From positions 620,001 to 684,000 of the forward strand of contig NZ_JAHFZZ010000002.1 of the NCBI RefSeq assembly GCF_018603905.1: DNA of 64,000 nucleotides. The letters run 5' to 3'. Below the pieces are notes generated by a model. The model ran no database searches. It saw only the letters and a program-made list of their open reading frames with translations, and was not told the origin of the DNA. The position numbers and the translations under genes are program-made. The number at the start of each line of letters is the position of its first letter. Position 1 is the first letter of the stretch. Source of the DNA: Nonomuraea sp. NEAU-A123 (GTDB lineage Bacteria > Actinomycetota > Actinomycetes > Streptosporangiales > Streptosporangiaceae). Positions 7,902 to 17,263 of the stretch are shown piece by piece.

Positions 7902-8954
7902 ATGGTGAACAACACGATGCGAGACGGCGTGGTGGCAGACACCGCGAAAGGCACCGTCTCCCCCCATCTGACCCGCTTACTGCTCCGCGCGGGCATCGCC
8001 GCCGGCCTGGATCGATCGTCCCTGGTCGGCGTTCCCGGCCTCTCCGTGCTGGATGAGAACGGGATCCGCATCCCCACCGCGACCATCCTGCGGGTCTGGG
8101 AACTGATCTCCAGCCCGATGTGGGGAACGGGTAGCAGCAAGCGGGTCATGGAGCTGTGGCGGCCGGGCGCGCTGGGTGTGTGGGACTACCTTTTCTCCGT
8201 CTCCAGCACCCTCGGCGACGCACTGCGCGCCTCCAGCCGCCACTTCACGGCCATCGCCGACCCCGCCGACCAGCTCCTCGTCACACACGACGACGACGGC
8301 GGAACGACAGTCGGCTGGCAGGGCCCCTACCGCAGCCATCCGGAATACCCGATGATCGCGGAATTCGTGCCGTACATGCTGCTCACGGTGACGAGCCTGG
8401 GAGCCGGGCGACGGCTCACACCGGTGCGCGTACGGCTTCCGCACCGCCCGCCCACCGACGCCAGGCGTCTTGTCGAGCTGTACGACACCAGAAGCATCGA
8501 GTTCGAGGCCGACCATCCATCGGTCACGTTCGCCGAGGCGGACATGGACGTTCCCCTGCCCCGCGCCGACCCCGCGCTCGCCGCGATCCTGAACGACCAT
8601 GCGCGACTGTCCATTGCGGCCGCCCGGCCGGTGCTGGGCTGGCTCGACCGCTTCCACGCCATTCTCGAGTCCGCGGTCGCCGACGGCCCGCCGGGCCTGG
8701 ACCAGGTGGCCGGCCGGCTGGCCATGAGCCCCCGCACCCTCCAGCGACGCCTGCGCGATGAGGGCACCAGTTGGCGGGAAGAGCTGGAAAAGCTTCGGCA
8801 GCGCCGGGTGGACCGCCTGCTGCGGGAGACCTCGCTCAGCGTGGAGTCCATCGCCGCGCGAGTCGGCTTCACCGACCCCCGGGCGCTACGTCGAGCCATC
8901 CACCGCTGGTACGGCCACGGCCCGGCCGTCATCCGCGCGAGCGGCCCGACCTAG
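7902..8954 (+). CDS. AraC family transcriptional regulator with OruR-like N-terminal domain
   Basis: The 350-residue protein has the layout of the OruR/ArgR-like AraC group. A ligand-binding domain spans roughly residues 20-210 (LLRAGIAAGLDRSSL, GALGVWDYLFSVSSTLGDAL). An AraC helix-turn-helix pair occupies about residues 250-345 (DQVAGRLAMSPRTLQRRLRDEGTSW, SIAARVGFTDPRALRRAIHRW). The last helix departs slightly from the canonical FxRAFKRW. The ATG at 7902 is chosen over a TTG directly before it. It is divergent from the deacetylase-like gene, its likely target. Confidence 0.87.
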   Translation: MVNNTMRDGVVADTAKGTVSPHLTRLLLRAGIAAGLDRSSLVGVPGLSVLDENGIRIPTATILRVWELISSPMWGTGSSKRVMELWRPGALGVWDYLFSVSSTLGDALRASSRHFTAIADPADQLLVTHDDDGGTTVGWQGPYRSHPEYPMIAEFVPYMLLTVTSLGAGRRLTPVRVRLPHRPPTDARRLVELYDTRSIEFEADHPSVTFAEADMDVPLPRADPALAAILNDHARLSIAAARPVLGWLDRFHAILESAVADGPPGLDQVAGRLAMSPRTLQRRLRDEGTSWREELEKLRQRRVDRLLRETSLSVESIAARVGFTDPRALRRAIHRWYGHGPAVIRASGPT

Positions 8955-9073
8955 TCCACGCTGCCCTTCCCCGCCCCAAGACTTTCCCGAGCGATTTGAT
9001 GAGGTTTGTGTACTTCCACGATGCGTGAGGTGAGGGTGGATGTCAGGACACAGGAGCCGAGGGAGCTGACATC

Positions 9074-9517
9074 GTGGACATGAAGCTCGAGGTTGTGGTG
9101 CTGCCCGTCGCCGATGTGGACCGGGCCAAGGACTTCTACAAAGCACTGGGCTGGCGAGAGGATGCCGACGTCGCCACCGGGGAGGACTTCCGGGTGGTGC
9201 AGCTGACACCCCCAGGATCGGGGTGCTCGGTCATCTTCGGCACCGGCGTCACCTCGGCCACTCCGGGCTCGGCGCAGGGCCTGTACCTGATAGTGACCGA
9301 CATCGAGGCGGCCCGGGCCGAGCTGGTCGACCGTGGCGCCGAGATGAGCGAGGTGTTCCACGACTCGGGTGGCGTGTTCCACCACGCCGGGACCCGGGAA
9401 CGGGTCTCCGGCCCGGATCCGGACCGTGCCAGCTACGGCTCGTTCGCGTCGTTCAGCGACCCGGACGGCAACGGCTGGTTCCTCCAGGAGATCACCACCC
9501 GCCTGCCGGGCCGGTGA
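9074..9517 (+). CDS. VOC superfamily protein (glyoxalase/bleomycin-resistance fold)
   Basis: This 147-residue protein has the paired beta-alpha-beta-beta-beta modules of the VOC fold. The first module contains VVLPVADVDRAKDFYKALGW. The second contains LYLIVTDIEAARAELVDRGA and ends SFSDPDGNGWFLQE, the usual terminal metal-ligand strand with Glu. The GTG start follows GAGGGAG by eight bases; an ATG two codons later is possible. It is the first gene of a likely three-gene unit with the 58-residue protein and the flavin disulfide reductase. The substrate is unknown. Confidence 0.85.
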   Translation: MDMKLEVVVLPVADVDRAKDFYKALGWREDADVATGEDFRVVQLTPPGSGCSVIFGTGVTSATPGSAQGLYLIVTDIEAARAELVDRGAEMSEVFHDSGGVFHHAGTRERVSGPDPDRASYGSFASFSDPDGNGWFLQEITTRLPGR

Positions 9518-9564
9518 CCTGCGAGCTCCGGTCGGCGCGATCCTTTGCGAAGAGGAGTACTGGC

Positions 9565-9741
9565 ATGCAGGCGACCTATGGTTCCACGGCCGAGTTGGCC
9601 GCCGCGTTGCGCCGTGCGGAGGCCGCGCACGGCAAGCACGAGGAGGAGATCGGGCAGCCCGACCCGGACTGGCCGGACTGGTACGCGCAGTACATGGTCG
9701 ATGAGCAGACAGGCCGCCCCGGCCCGGGGGCGAGCGCATGA
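9565..9741 (+). CDS. Small conserved-type protein, 58 residues
   Basis: The protein starts at an ATG seven bases after a strong AGAGGAG. It is acidic and helical at first ([21 protein letters not shown]), followed by a Trp- and Asp-rich segment ([16 protein letters not shown]). It overlaps the start of the next gene by four bases (ATGA), so translation of the reductase is coupled to it. Similar short proteins often accompany VOC genes in actinomycetes. I do not recognise a function. Confidence 0.7.
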   Translation: MQATYGSTAELAAALRRAEAAHGKHEEEIGQPDPDWPDWYAQYMVDEQTGRPGPGASA

Positions 9742-11075
9742 GCGACTACGACGTCATCGTCGTGGGCGCCGGCTCGCCGGGCGAGCATTGCGCCGGCGAA
9801 CTCGCCGACGGCGGCCTGCGCGTCGCGCTGGTCGAGCGCGATCTGGTCGGGGGCGAGTGCTCCTACCGGGCGTGCATCCCGTCCAAGACGCTGCTGCGCC
9901 CAGGAGAGGCGGTGCACGACGCGCGCGAGGCGGCGGCCACCGCGCAGGTCGACGTCGGGGCGGCGCTGGCCTGGCGTGACTTCATGGTCTCGGACTACTC
10001 CGACGCCGGGCAGGAACGCTGGCTGGCGGACAAGGGCATCGCCCTGCTGCGGGGAACCGGCAAGCTCACCGGAATCGGCGAGGTCGAGGTCGATGGCGTA
10101 CGCCACTCCGCCCGGCATGTCGTCGTGGCGACCGGCTCGGATCCGGTTGTCCCGCCCATCCCGGGCCTGCGCGAACTCGACGGCGTGTGGACCAACCGCG
10201 AGGTGACCGGCATGAAGGCCGTCCCGCGCCGCCTGCTCGTCCTGGGTGGCGGGCCGGTCGGCGTCGAGATGGCCCAGGCCGTACGGCGCTTGGGCGGCGA
10301 GGTGGCCCTCGCCGAGGCCGCCGCGCACCTGCTCGCCCACGAGCCCGCGCCACTGGGCGAGGCGCTCGGCGAGGTGCTGCGCGCCGACGGCATCGAGCTG
10401 CGGCTGGGCGTGCACGCGACCGCCGCGCGGCGCGACGGTGAGGACTACGTCCTCATCCTCGACGACGGCGGCGAGCTGCGCGGCGACCGCCTGCTCGTGG
10501 CCACCGGCCGGCGTCCGCGCGTGGACGGGATCGGCCTGGAAACGGTCGGCGTGAAAGCCGACGGGCACGGGATCCCGGTCGACGCGCGGCTGCGGGCCGG
10601 AGAGCGGCTGTGGGCGATCGGCGACGTCACCGGCGTACGGCTGCTGACCCATGTAGGCAAATACCAGGGCGAAGTCGTCGCCGCCAACATCCTCGGCGAG
10701 CCCCGCGAGGCCAATTACGCGGCCATACCGGACGTCGTCTACACCGACCCGCAAGCAGCCGCGGTCGGTGCCGCCGAGGCCCGGTTCGCCGCCACCGTCC
10801 CGGTGTCCGAGGTGGCCAAAACGGCCACCTACACGCGCGCCTACGCCCAGTCCAACGGATTCCTGACCCTGCTGTCCGACGGCGAGCGGCTGACCGGCGC
10901 CTACGCGCTCGGCCCGGAGGCCGGCGAGTGGCTGCAGCAGGCCACCCTGGCCATTCGCGCCGAGGTCCCGCTCGCCGTGCTGCGCGACACCATCCAGCCC
11001 TTCCCCACCTTCTCCGAGATCTACGTCTCCGCCCTCAAGGCACTCCACACCACCATCACCGCCGCGCGCCCGTGA
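9738..11075 (+). CDS. Class I flavin disulfide reductase family protein (Lpd/mercuric-reductase-like)
   Basis: The 445-residue protein has the FAD Rossmann motif VVGAGSPGE, the redox disulfide [13 protein letters not shown] (Cys41 and Cys46, CxxxxC spacing), an NAD(P) motif [11 protein letters not shown], and a second FAD motif ending AIGDVTG. The C-terminal dimerisation domain reads [10 protein letters not shown] where dihydrolipoamide dehydrogenases have HxHPTxSE, so the catalytic His is replaced by Phe while the Glu remains. The protein is therefore unlikely to be a housekeeping E3. Thiol, quinone or metal reduction is possible. Its start overlaps the 58-residue gene. Confidence 0.85.
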   Translation: MSDYDVIVVGAGSPGEHCAGELADGGLRVALVERDLVGGECSYRACIPSKTLLRPGEAVHDAREAAATAQVDVGAALAWRDFMVSDYSDAGQERWLADKGIALLRGTGKLTGIGEVEVDGVRHSARHVVVATGSDPVVPPIPGLRELDGVWTNREVTGMKAVPRRLLVLGGGPVGVEMAQAVRRLGGEVALAEAAAHLLAHEPAPLGEALGEVLRADGIELRLGVHATAARRDGEDYVLILDDGGELRGDRLLVATGRRPRVDGIGLETVGVKADGHGIPVDARLRAGERLWAIGDVTGVRLLTHVGKYQGEVVAANILGEPREANYAAIPDVVYTDPQAAAVGAAEARFAATVPVSEVAKTATYTRAYAQSNGFLTLLSDGERLTGAYALGPEAGEWLQQATLAIRAEVPLAVLRDTIQPFPTFSEIYVSALKALHTTITAARP

Positions 11076-11175
11076 CCCATCGGCTCGCGCCGGAGCTTCA
11101 TGAGTGTGCATCCCTTCCGGCAAGTCTCGTCGCCATGTCCGCCCTCCGGAGCCGACCGGCGCTAAGTAAAGGCAG

Positions 11176-12639
11176 GTGGGATCAACCAAATCGCTTCGTT
11201 CGTGGCTACGGGCCGATCCATGGCGCACGCTGCTGATTCTGGTAGCCGTCTGCTACGGGATCGTCCAGTTGGCCGGGGTCACTCCCAAGATGGGAGTGGG
11301 GTGGGACGAGGTCGTCTACGTCAGCCAGGTCGACCCGCGGGTGCCCGCCACCGAGTTCATCGCGCCCCGCGCTCGGGGAATCACCCTGATCGTCGCCCCG
11401 GTGGTGCTGATCACCTCGTCGACGGAGGCGCTGCGGATCTATCTGAGCCTGCTGTCGGCCGTGGCACTGTACGCGTCGTTCGGAACCTGGCTGCGGGTAC
11501 GCTCCGGACCGACGGTGCCCCTCGCCGCCCTGCTGTTCGCGTCCTTGTGGCTGTCGTTGTTCTATGGCGGCGCGGCCATGCCGAACATGTGGGTGGCGTT
11601 CGGCGCGGTGGCCGCCGTCGGCTGCTTCCTGCGCTGCACGCGGCCGGACAGCGGGCGGGGGCCCCTGATAGGGCTGGCGGTGAGCGTGGCCGCGGTGGCC
11701 CTGCTTCGCCCGCCGGACAGTGTCTGGCTCGTCCTCCCGCTCGCGGTGGCGCTCGCCAAGCCGGGATGGCGGCGGATCGGAGCCGGGGCGGCCCTGATCG
11801 TGGGTCTGGTGGCCGGCTGGGCCGACTGGATCATCGAGGCATTCGTCCGCTTCGGCGGCCTGGTCGCTCGATGGCAGGCAGCCGGAGCGGCGAACGAGAC
11901 CGGCCTGCACTTCTCGCTTTACGAGCACGCTCGAGCGCTCAACGGACCGTTGCTCTGCCGGCCTCCCGCGCACTGCGGGCCCGTTGTGCTGCCCTGGCTG
12001 CTCTGGTGGTGCGCGATCCCCGTCCTGGTCCTGCTCGGCCTGTACGCGGCGCGACGCCGTGAACGCCTGGCCGAGTGCGTGATGCCGGCCCTCACCGGCC
12101 TGTCGATGGCCGTGCCGTACATCTTCCTGGTCGGCTACGCGGCGCCCCGGTTCCTGCTGCCCACGTACGCGCTGCTGGTGTTCCCGATCGCGCACTGCGC
12201 GCTCTGGCCGCTGGAAGGGGCACGCGGGCAAGCGGCTCGCCGTGCCGGTGCCGCTCTCGTGGCCGCCGGCTTCCTCGCGCAGTTCACCCTGCAGGGCCTG
12301 ACGCTCGACAAGGTCGTCTCGCCTCGCCTGTCCAAGCGGCAGGCCGACGTCGAGGTCGCCGGCGCGTTGGCCACGTTCGCCGTCCACCGGCCTTGCCTGG
12401 TGTACGGCGAGCACGCGGTGATGATCGCCTACCGGATGGGGTGCGAGGCGCACACCGTCTTGCGCTGGCCGCAGGACAGCGAGGTGCCGGCCCCCGTGCT
12501 CGGTGCCCAGAACGCGGGAAAGACCGTGGTCGCCGTCGACAAGGGCCGGTCGATCCCGGCGCCGTTCCTGCTGGCGTGGGAGAGGCGGCGGCTGCCAGGA
12601 GTGCGGCCCGGCACGTGGTACGCCTACGTTCCCCGCTGA
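11176..12639 (+). CDS. Polytopic membrane protein, GT-C glycosyltransferase-like
   Basis: The 487-residue protein has about ten hydrophobic segments and a first extracytoplasmic loop with GWDEVVYVSQ. That loop resembles the acidic motif of GT-C (polyprenyl-phosphate-sugar-dependent) transferases. The final 130 residues are soluble and may lie outside (LVYGEHAVMIAYRMGCEAH). The assignment to GT-C rests on topology and the acidic loop only. The GTG start has AAAGG five bases upstream. It stands alone between the reductase and the M23 gene. Confidence 0.6.
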   Translation: MGSTKSLRSWLRADPWRTLLILVAVCYGIVQLAGVTPKMGVGWDEVVYVSQVDPRVPATEFIAPRARGITLIVAPVVLITSSTEALRIYLSLLSAVALYASFGTWLRVRSGPTVPLAALLFASLWLSLFYGGAAMPNMWVAFGAVAAVGCFLRCTRPDSGRGPLIGLAVSVAAVALLRPPDSVWLVLPLAVALAKPGWRRIGAGAALIVGLVAGWADWIIEAFVRFGGLVARWQAAGAANETGLHFSLYEHARALNGPLLCRPPAHCGPVVLPWLLWWCAIPVLVLLGLYAARRRERLAECVMPALTGLSMAVPYIFLVGYAAPRFLLPTYALLVFPIAHCALWPLEGARGQAARRAGAALVAAGFLAQFTLQGLTLDKVVSPRLSKRQADVEVAGALATFAVHRPCLVYGEHAVMIAYRMGCEAHTVLRWPQDSEVPAPVLGAQNAGKTVVAVDKGRSIPAPFLLAWERRRLPGVRPGTWYAYVPR

Positions 12640-12856
12640 CGATCCATCGGGGATGACCTCGGCCTCGACGCCAAGCGCAAGAAGCCGCAAAATTTCATGT
12701 CACAAAGATTGATGAAGAGAACTTTCAGAGTTATGTTCATGATCGACCCTCCCTCCCGCGGCCTTCCCTCCCCGTCGAAGTGGATCACCGTGCCGCCAAC
12801 GTAGGAACTGGGCGCCTAACCACATCCCCCCAACGCACCTGTTCAGAGAGGTGAGC

Positions 12857-13756
12857 ATGCCCACAACCGGCAGGCCGACCTGGCCCAAGACCCTCCGATT
12901 CGCGATCACCGCCCTGTTAGTCACTTTCGCGGCGGCGCTGGTCCCCCAGTCCGCCTCAGCGCAGGGCAGCGCCGTCCTGGCCGTGGCCCACAAGAGCCCG
13001 TTCAACTGCGGGAAGACCTTCTACGCCAACAACTGGACCCCCACCCACAACCCCTCGGGCTCCATCGACTGGCAGGACTACGGCAGCGATGACATCAACG
13101 GTGAGACCGTACGTGCCACCGCTGCGGGCACCGCGTACTTCTATGACGCGGGAAGCACCAGCTACGGCAAGTGGGTACAGGTCAATCACAGTGACGGCAC
13201 CAGTACCCGATACGCCCACCTCGCGACCCAGGTGAAGTCGGCCGGCAGCTCCATGGCCGTCGGTCAGGGCACCGTGATCGGGACTGTCGGCTCGACGGGC
13301 GGCGCGACCGCTCCGCACCTGCACTACGAACAGCGCACCTCCAGTGGCGCGATGGACACCAGCCCGACCGTGGACGGCGTGAACGTGCCCTTGGGCACGA
13401 AGAAGGCCGTTACGAGCACCAACGCCTGCGGCGGCAACCCCTACACCCCCGAGGAGGTCTGCGGCAGCGGTTACTCGGTCATCGACTCGGCCGCCCTCAC
13501 CGGAGGCCGCACCTATCTGCTCTACAACTCGGGCAATGGCTACAACTGCGTCACGACGTTGAAGACGACGAGCCTCGGCACGGCGTCGGCGGTGTCGGCA
13601 TTCCTTGAGCCGGAAGGAGAAAGCGGGACGACCGACTCGGGCAGCTACGGCTATTACGCGGGGCCGGTCAAGCGGGACGCGGCCGGACAATGCGTCAAGT
13701 GGGGCGGTTCGGTCGGCAGCAGCTCGTACACCAGCGGCTTCGAACACTGCGGTTAA
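12857..13756 (+). CDS. Secreted M23 peptidase with C-terminal SapA-like domain
   Basis: This 299-residue protein has a signal peptide (cleavage near QSASA, residue 35). A LytM/M23 domain with metal-site elements HNPSGSIDW and PHLHYEQ lies at about residues 45-175, as in lysostaphin-like endopeptidases that cut peptidoglycan cross-bridges. The last 100 residues (CGSGYSVIDSAAL, YLLYNSGNGYNCV, YYAGPVKRDAAGQCVKWGG) look like spore-associated protein A of actinomycetes, with paired Cys probably in disulfides. The ATG is chosen for GAGAGG five bases upstream; a GTG two codons earlier overlaps that site. It probably remodels the wall during growth or sporulation. Confidence 0.82.
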   Translation: MPTTGRPTWPKTLRFAITALLVTFAAALVPQSASAQGSAVLAVAHKSPFNCGKTFYANNWTPTHNPSGSIDWQDYGSDDINGETVRATAAGTAYFYDAGSTSYGKWVQVNHSDGTSTRYAHLATQVKSAGSSMAVGQGTVIGTVGSTGGATAPHLHYEQRTSSGAMDTSPTVDGVNVPLGTKKAVTSTNACGGNPYTPEEVCGSGYSVIDSAALTGGRTYLLYNSGNGYNCVTTLKTTSLGTASAVSAFLEPEGESGTTDSGSYGYYAGPVKRDAAGQCVKWGGSVGSSSYTSGFEHCG

Positions 13757-13779
13757 GAGCGTTGTTCAGGTGATGGTCG

Positions 13780-13816
13780 GTCGCTGAAGGAGCCGTGGCA
13801 GGGTTCCTCCAGCGAC
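13780..13816 (+). terminator. Hairpin terminator after the M23 gene
   Basis: An imperfect 12-base stem, GTCGCTGAAGGA (13780-13791) against TCCTCCAGCGAC (13805-13816), has one mismatch and a 13-base loop. It lies 24 bases after the stop, between convergent genes. No T-tract follows, as is common in high-GC actinomycetes. Confidence 0.5.
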
Positions 13817-13849
13817 TGGTCTTCTGAGCGGACCGCTTGCTGACCCCGC

Positions 13850-14452
13850 TCAGTCCTGCGGCTTGCGCCACATGATGCTGTAGCGCAACAGGAGGTGGCG
13901 GCGATACCGGGAGCCGGGCAGGATCTCTGTCGCCAACGCTCGCATCTGCGGGTACGTCACCGGCGGCGGCCACACCATGGGGGACGGATGCTGCCACTGG
14001 CCCTTCGCGGCGCGGTGGAGGGCACCGACGACGACGCCGGCCAGGTCGCGCGGCAGGTCGTTGGGCATGCTGCTGCGGGCCAAGCCGACGATGGCCAGGA
14101 CGCCGCCGGGGCGCAGCAGGTCGCGCATGCGGGCCAACCCCGTGGCGGCGTCCACGTGATGCAGGGTGGCCACCGACGCGATGACGTCGAACGAGGCGGG
14201 CTCGAACGGGTGGGTGAGGAAATCGCCGAGGATGTAGTCGACGTCGTCCGGGTACCCGCGGGCATGGTCGATGCTGGTCGCGTCAAGATCGATGCCGGTG
14301 ACATGTGGCACGGCCTGCCGGAGTGCGCGGGATAGCATGCCCTCGCCGCAGCCGATGTCGAGGGCGCGCTGGGCGCCATCGGGGACCGCGCGCAGGATGT
14401 GGGGATGGTAGTGGATGTTGTGGTTCCACCGCTTTCCGTCCTTCACTGTCAT
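13850..14452 (-). CDS. Class I SAM-dependent methyltransferase
   Basis: The 200-residue protein has motif I RALDIGCGEGMLSRAL, an acidic end of strand 2 (TGIDLD), a motif-II-like YILGDF, and a post-motif FDVIASVATLHHV followed by LLRPGGVLAIVGL. This is the Methyltransf_11/25 type with no distinguishing substrate domain. The ATG at 14452 has AGGA upstream and puts the Rossmann domain at the usual distance. It runs on the same strand after the esterase gene with a 67-base gap, so the two may be co-transcribed. The target is unknown. Confidence 0.85.
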   Translation of the reverse strand: MTVKDGKRWNHNIHYHPHILRAVPDGAQRALDIGCGEGMLSRALRQAVPHVTGIDLDATSIDHARGYPDDVDYILGDFLTHPFEPASFDVIASVATLHHVDAATGLARMRDLLRPGGVLAIVGLARSSMPNDLPRDLAGVVVGALHRAAKGQWQHPSPMVWPPPVTYPQMRALATEILPGSRYRRHLLLRYSIMWRKPQD

Positions 14453-14519
14453 GTGATCATCCTGCCGAACATGGGCCCCGCTGGTCGGGTGGTCGGTGAA
14501 AGCGGCAGGCCAGGGCCCG

Positions 14520-15509
14520 TCACCGAACGATGGCGCCCCGGAGGAACTCGACGATCTCCGCCCGCGCGGCCTTCGCCTGCGGCACCACGCCCGGCATGCT
14601 GAGGAACGCGTGCGTCGCCCCGGGATATTCGGTGAGCCGCGCGGGCGTCCCGGCCGCGCGCAGTCGTTCGGCGTAACAGCGGCCGTGATCGGCCACCGGA
14701 TCAATGGTGGGCACCAGCACGAGCGCTGGGGCCAGCCCGCTCAGGTCGTCGGCGTACAGCGGCGACACCGCACGAGGATCCGTTCCCGGCGGAACGGCGA
14801 ATCGCTGGAACAGCCGCATCTGCGTCATGGTGAGCATCGGGCTGTCGGCGTGCCGGCTCATCGAGGCGTGCTCGAACCCCGTCGGGGTCAGGTCGACCGG
14901 GGCGTTGGCCAGCACCTGCGCCCGCAGGGGCAGGCCGGAGTCTCTGGCGCGGATCGCGGCCAGGGCGGTGACCATCGCGCCGGTGCTCTCACCGAAGACG
15001 GCGGTCCGTGCCGGGTCGACTCCCCACTGCGCGGCGTGCCGCACCACGTGCTGGAGCACGTCCCAGCCGTCGTCGACGGCCGCCGACATCGGAGTCTCCG
15101 CGTCGAGGAGGCGGTGCTCGACCGAGACGACGACCGCGGGCAGCCGCGCGGCGAGGTGGCTGTTCACCCAGTCGCTCTGCACCGCCGTGCCCACGAACCC
15201 GCCTCCGTGCACGTGGAGCACGAGTGGCAGGCCGGCCCGGTCGGCGCCTTCGCGCCCGGGCGAGGGCCGGGACACCCGGACCTTGAGCCTGCGATCGGGC
15301 AGCGCCACTTCCTGCCACTCGATCGTGGCGCCGCGGTCCGGAAACCCGATGATCAACCGCGCCAGACGGGACGCCCGCTTGCGGTTCACCGTGTCGCGCA
15401 AGGTGACCAGTTCCTCGGCCGTCATCGTCGACCAGTCCGGCTCCTTTCCCAGGGCACTCATCAACCGGATGCCCAGCGGCGGCCGCTCCGTACCCGTGAC
15501 CTCGCTCAT
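14520..15509 (-). CDS. Alpha/beta hydrolase, HSL-type esterase/lipase
   Basis: This 329-residue enzyme shows the hormone-sensitive-lipase family oxyanion motif HVHGGGF, nucleophile Ser in FGESTGA, Asp in PTIDPVAD and His in GATHAFL, so the triad is complete. There is no signal peptide. CTGGAGGA precedes the ATG by six bases. It diverges from a TetR gene, and an overlapping palindromic site lies in its leader, so it is probably repressed by that protein and induced by an ester or related compound. Confidence 0.88.
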   Translation of the reverse strand: MSEVTGTERPPLGIRLMSALGKEPDWSTMTAEELVTLRDTVNRKRASRLARLIIGFPDRGATIEWQEVALPDRRLKVRVSRPSPGREGADRAGLPLVLHVHGGGFVGTAVQSDWVNSHLAARLPAVVVSVEHRLLDAETPMSAAVDDGWDVLQHVVRHAAQWGVDPARTAVFGESTGAMVTALAAIRARDSGLPLRAQVLANAPVDLTPTGFEHASMSRHADSPMLTMTQMRLFQRFAVPPGTDPRAVSPLYADDLSGLAPALVLVPTIDPVADHGRCYAERLRAAGTPARLTEYPGATHAFLSMPGVVPQAKAARAEIVEFLRGAIVR

Positions 15510-15525
15510 GTGTCCTCCAGAGTTT

Positions 15526-15546
15526 CGATACCTCAAGTATCGATAC
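15526..15546. promoter_or_regulatory. Palindromic operator GTATCGATAC with extra half-site
   Basis: A perfect 10-base palindrome GTATCGATAC (15537-15546) is preceded by CGATAC at 15526-15531. This gives two overlapping CGATAC/GTATCG pairs in the 68-base gap between the esterase gene and the TetR gene. Binding here would block both promoters. It is the best-formed operator candidate of this region. Confidence 0.55.
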
Positions 15547-15577
15547 TCATGGTAGCGCAAGAGGTTAGGGTGTGGGC

Positions 15578-16156
15578 ATGACCCGAGCGACCACATCCGC
15601 CAGACCACCAGGTCGCCCGCGCTCCGGCGTCCACGCCGTGGTCTTCGCCGCGACGCTGAGCACGGTCCACGAGCTCGGCTACGCGCGTGCCACCGTCGAA
15701 CGCATCGCCGCGGTGGCCGGCGTCGCGAAGACGACGATCTACCGTCGCTGGCCGTCGAAGGGCGCGTTGATCGTGGACTGCCTCCTTGACGCGTTCGGCC
15801 CGGTGCCGTTGGCGGGCACCGGTCGAGCCGAGCTCATGACCTCGGCCATCCGCTGGATCGCGGCGAAGATCGGCGAGCCCGGGGTCGGTGACGCGTTCGC
15901 GGGCGTGTTCAGTGACGCCGTCAGTGATCCGGCTCTGCGCGAGGTCCTGTCCTCGCGGTTGCAGGACCCGTACCGGCTCGCGCTCCAGGACGCGCTCGGC
16001 GAGCCGGAGAACCGGGTCCTGTTCTTCATCGACGTCGTCGTCGGAACCTTGCTCCACCGGATGGGCATGACCGGCGAGCCGATGGTCGACGCCGACGTCG
16101 CCGCGCTGGTCGAGATGGTTCTGCCGCACTTCGGCGAAAGCGCAGGTCCGGCCTAG
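15578..16156 (+). CDS. TetR family transcriptional regulator
   Basis: The 192-residue protein has a TetR helix-turn-helix ([26 protein letters not shown]) at about residues 35-65 and a TetR_C-type helical domain with [17 protein letters not shown]. The ATG at 15578 is preferred; a GTG two codons earlier is possible. It is divergent from the HSL-type esterase. Its TAG stop overlaps the TAG stop of the converging epimerase gene within one CTAG. Confidence 0.87.
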   Translation: MTRATTSARPPGRPRSGVHAVVFAATLSTVHELGYARATVERIAAVAGVAKTTIYRRWPSKGALIVDCLLDAFGPVPLAGTGRAELMTSAIRWIAAKIGEPGVGDAFAGVFSDAVSDPALREVLSSRLQDPYRLALQDALGEPENRVLFFIDVVVGTLLHRMGMTGEPMVDADVAALVEMVLPHFGESAGPA

Positions 16157-17079
16157 ACCTCGAAGTAGTGGCCCTGTCCCATATCGTCGAGGAGATCGGC
16201 GTGCGTCGGCTGCCATCCCAGAAGTTCGCGAGTCAGCGCGCTCGAGACCGGGACGTCCATCCCGAGGAAGCCGGCCAGCCAGCCGAAGTGCTCGCCGGCG
16301 TCGTCCTGGGAGATCGAGGCCACCGGCAGGTCTAGCCGGCGGCCGATCACCTGGGCGATGTCGCGGATCGGCACGCCCTGCTCAGCGACCCCGTGCAGGA
16401 TGGTGCCCGCCGGAGCCTTCTCGAGCGCGAGCCGGAAGAGGCGGGCGGCATCCAGCCGGTGCACCGCCGGCCAGTGATTGGCCCCGTCGCCGAGATAGCC
16501 CGAGACGCCCTTGCCGCGGGCTATACCGATCAGGGCCGGCATGAAGCCGTGGTCTCCTTCACCGTGCACGGTCGGGGACAGGCGCACGACTGACGAGCGC
16601 ACGCCACTGGAGGCCAGGGAGAGCGCCACCTGCTCATTGGGGAGGCGGGCCGCTACCGGCGAGCCGGGGGGCAGCGCGAGCGGGTCGCGTTCGGTCCCGA
16701 CGGTCCCCGGCTTGAGCGCCAGCGTGCCGGAGGTCACGACCAGTGGCCGGCCGGAGCCCTCGAGAGCGGCGCCGAGGGTCTCGATGGCCCGCCGATCGGT
16801 GCGCGCCGCGTACTCGTACTGCGACAGTGTCGTCTCCTCGTGCCGCGGGGCGTCGCGGGTGTACGCGGTGTGGATGACGCCGTCGGACGCGGCGGCGGCG
16901 TCACGCAAGCCGTCGAGGTCGTCGAGAGCGGCGCGGTGCGCCTCGGCGCCGACAGCCGTCAACGCCGCGGCAGCCGCGTCCGAGCGGGCGAGGCCGACGA
17001 CCTTGTGCCCTGCTTCGAGGAGTTCGCGGACGACGGCAGAGCCGACGAAGCCGGTCGCGCCGGTGACGAAGACATGCAT
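16153..17079 (-). CDS. NAD(P)-dependent epimerase/dehydratase-like protein (atypical SDR)
   Basis: The 308-residue protein starts [17 protein letters not shown], the GxxGxxG cofactor motif of extended/atypical SDRs. It continues with [10 protein letters not shown] and a Ser/Thr-rich active-site strand [12 protein letters not shown]. The classical YxxxK is not present; [13 protein letters not shown] occupies its place, as in several SDR-a groups. The middle [15 protein letters not shown] and C-terminal [15 protein letters not shown] fit the SDR family seen in actinomycete reductases. The reaction is unknown. It diverges from an MmyB-like regulator. Confidence 0.82.
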   Translation of the reverse strand: MHVFVTGATGFVGSAVVRELLEAGHKVVGLARSDAAAAALTAVGAEAHRAALDDLDGLRDAAAASDGVIHTAYTRDAPRHEETTLSQYEYAARTDRRAIETLGAALEGSGRPLVVTSGTLALKPGTVGTERDPLALPPGSPVAARLPNEQVALSLASSGVRSSVVRLSPTVHGEGDHGFMPALIGIARGKGVSGYLGDGANHWPAVHRLDAARLFRLALEKAPAGTILHGVAEQGVPIRDIAQVIGRRLDLPVASISQDDAGEHFGWLAGFLGMDVPVSSALTRELLGWQPTHADLLDDMGQGHYFEV

Positions 17080-17263
17080 CAGGAGATCCTCTTCTATCTG
17101 TGGTAGCTGATCGACGGACCTTCCGCTGGCTGCAGCGAGCCGCGGCCACGTCGTTCGGCGGTGATTGGAGTTTGTGCCGTCCGCCACGGGTCAGCCAGAT
17201 CCCTGCCGGGGGTGGCCCTGATGGGGCCACGTCCGAGCCGCCCGGGCGCCGTAAGCTCGGCGC

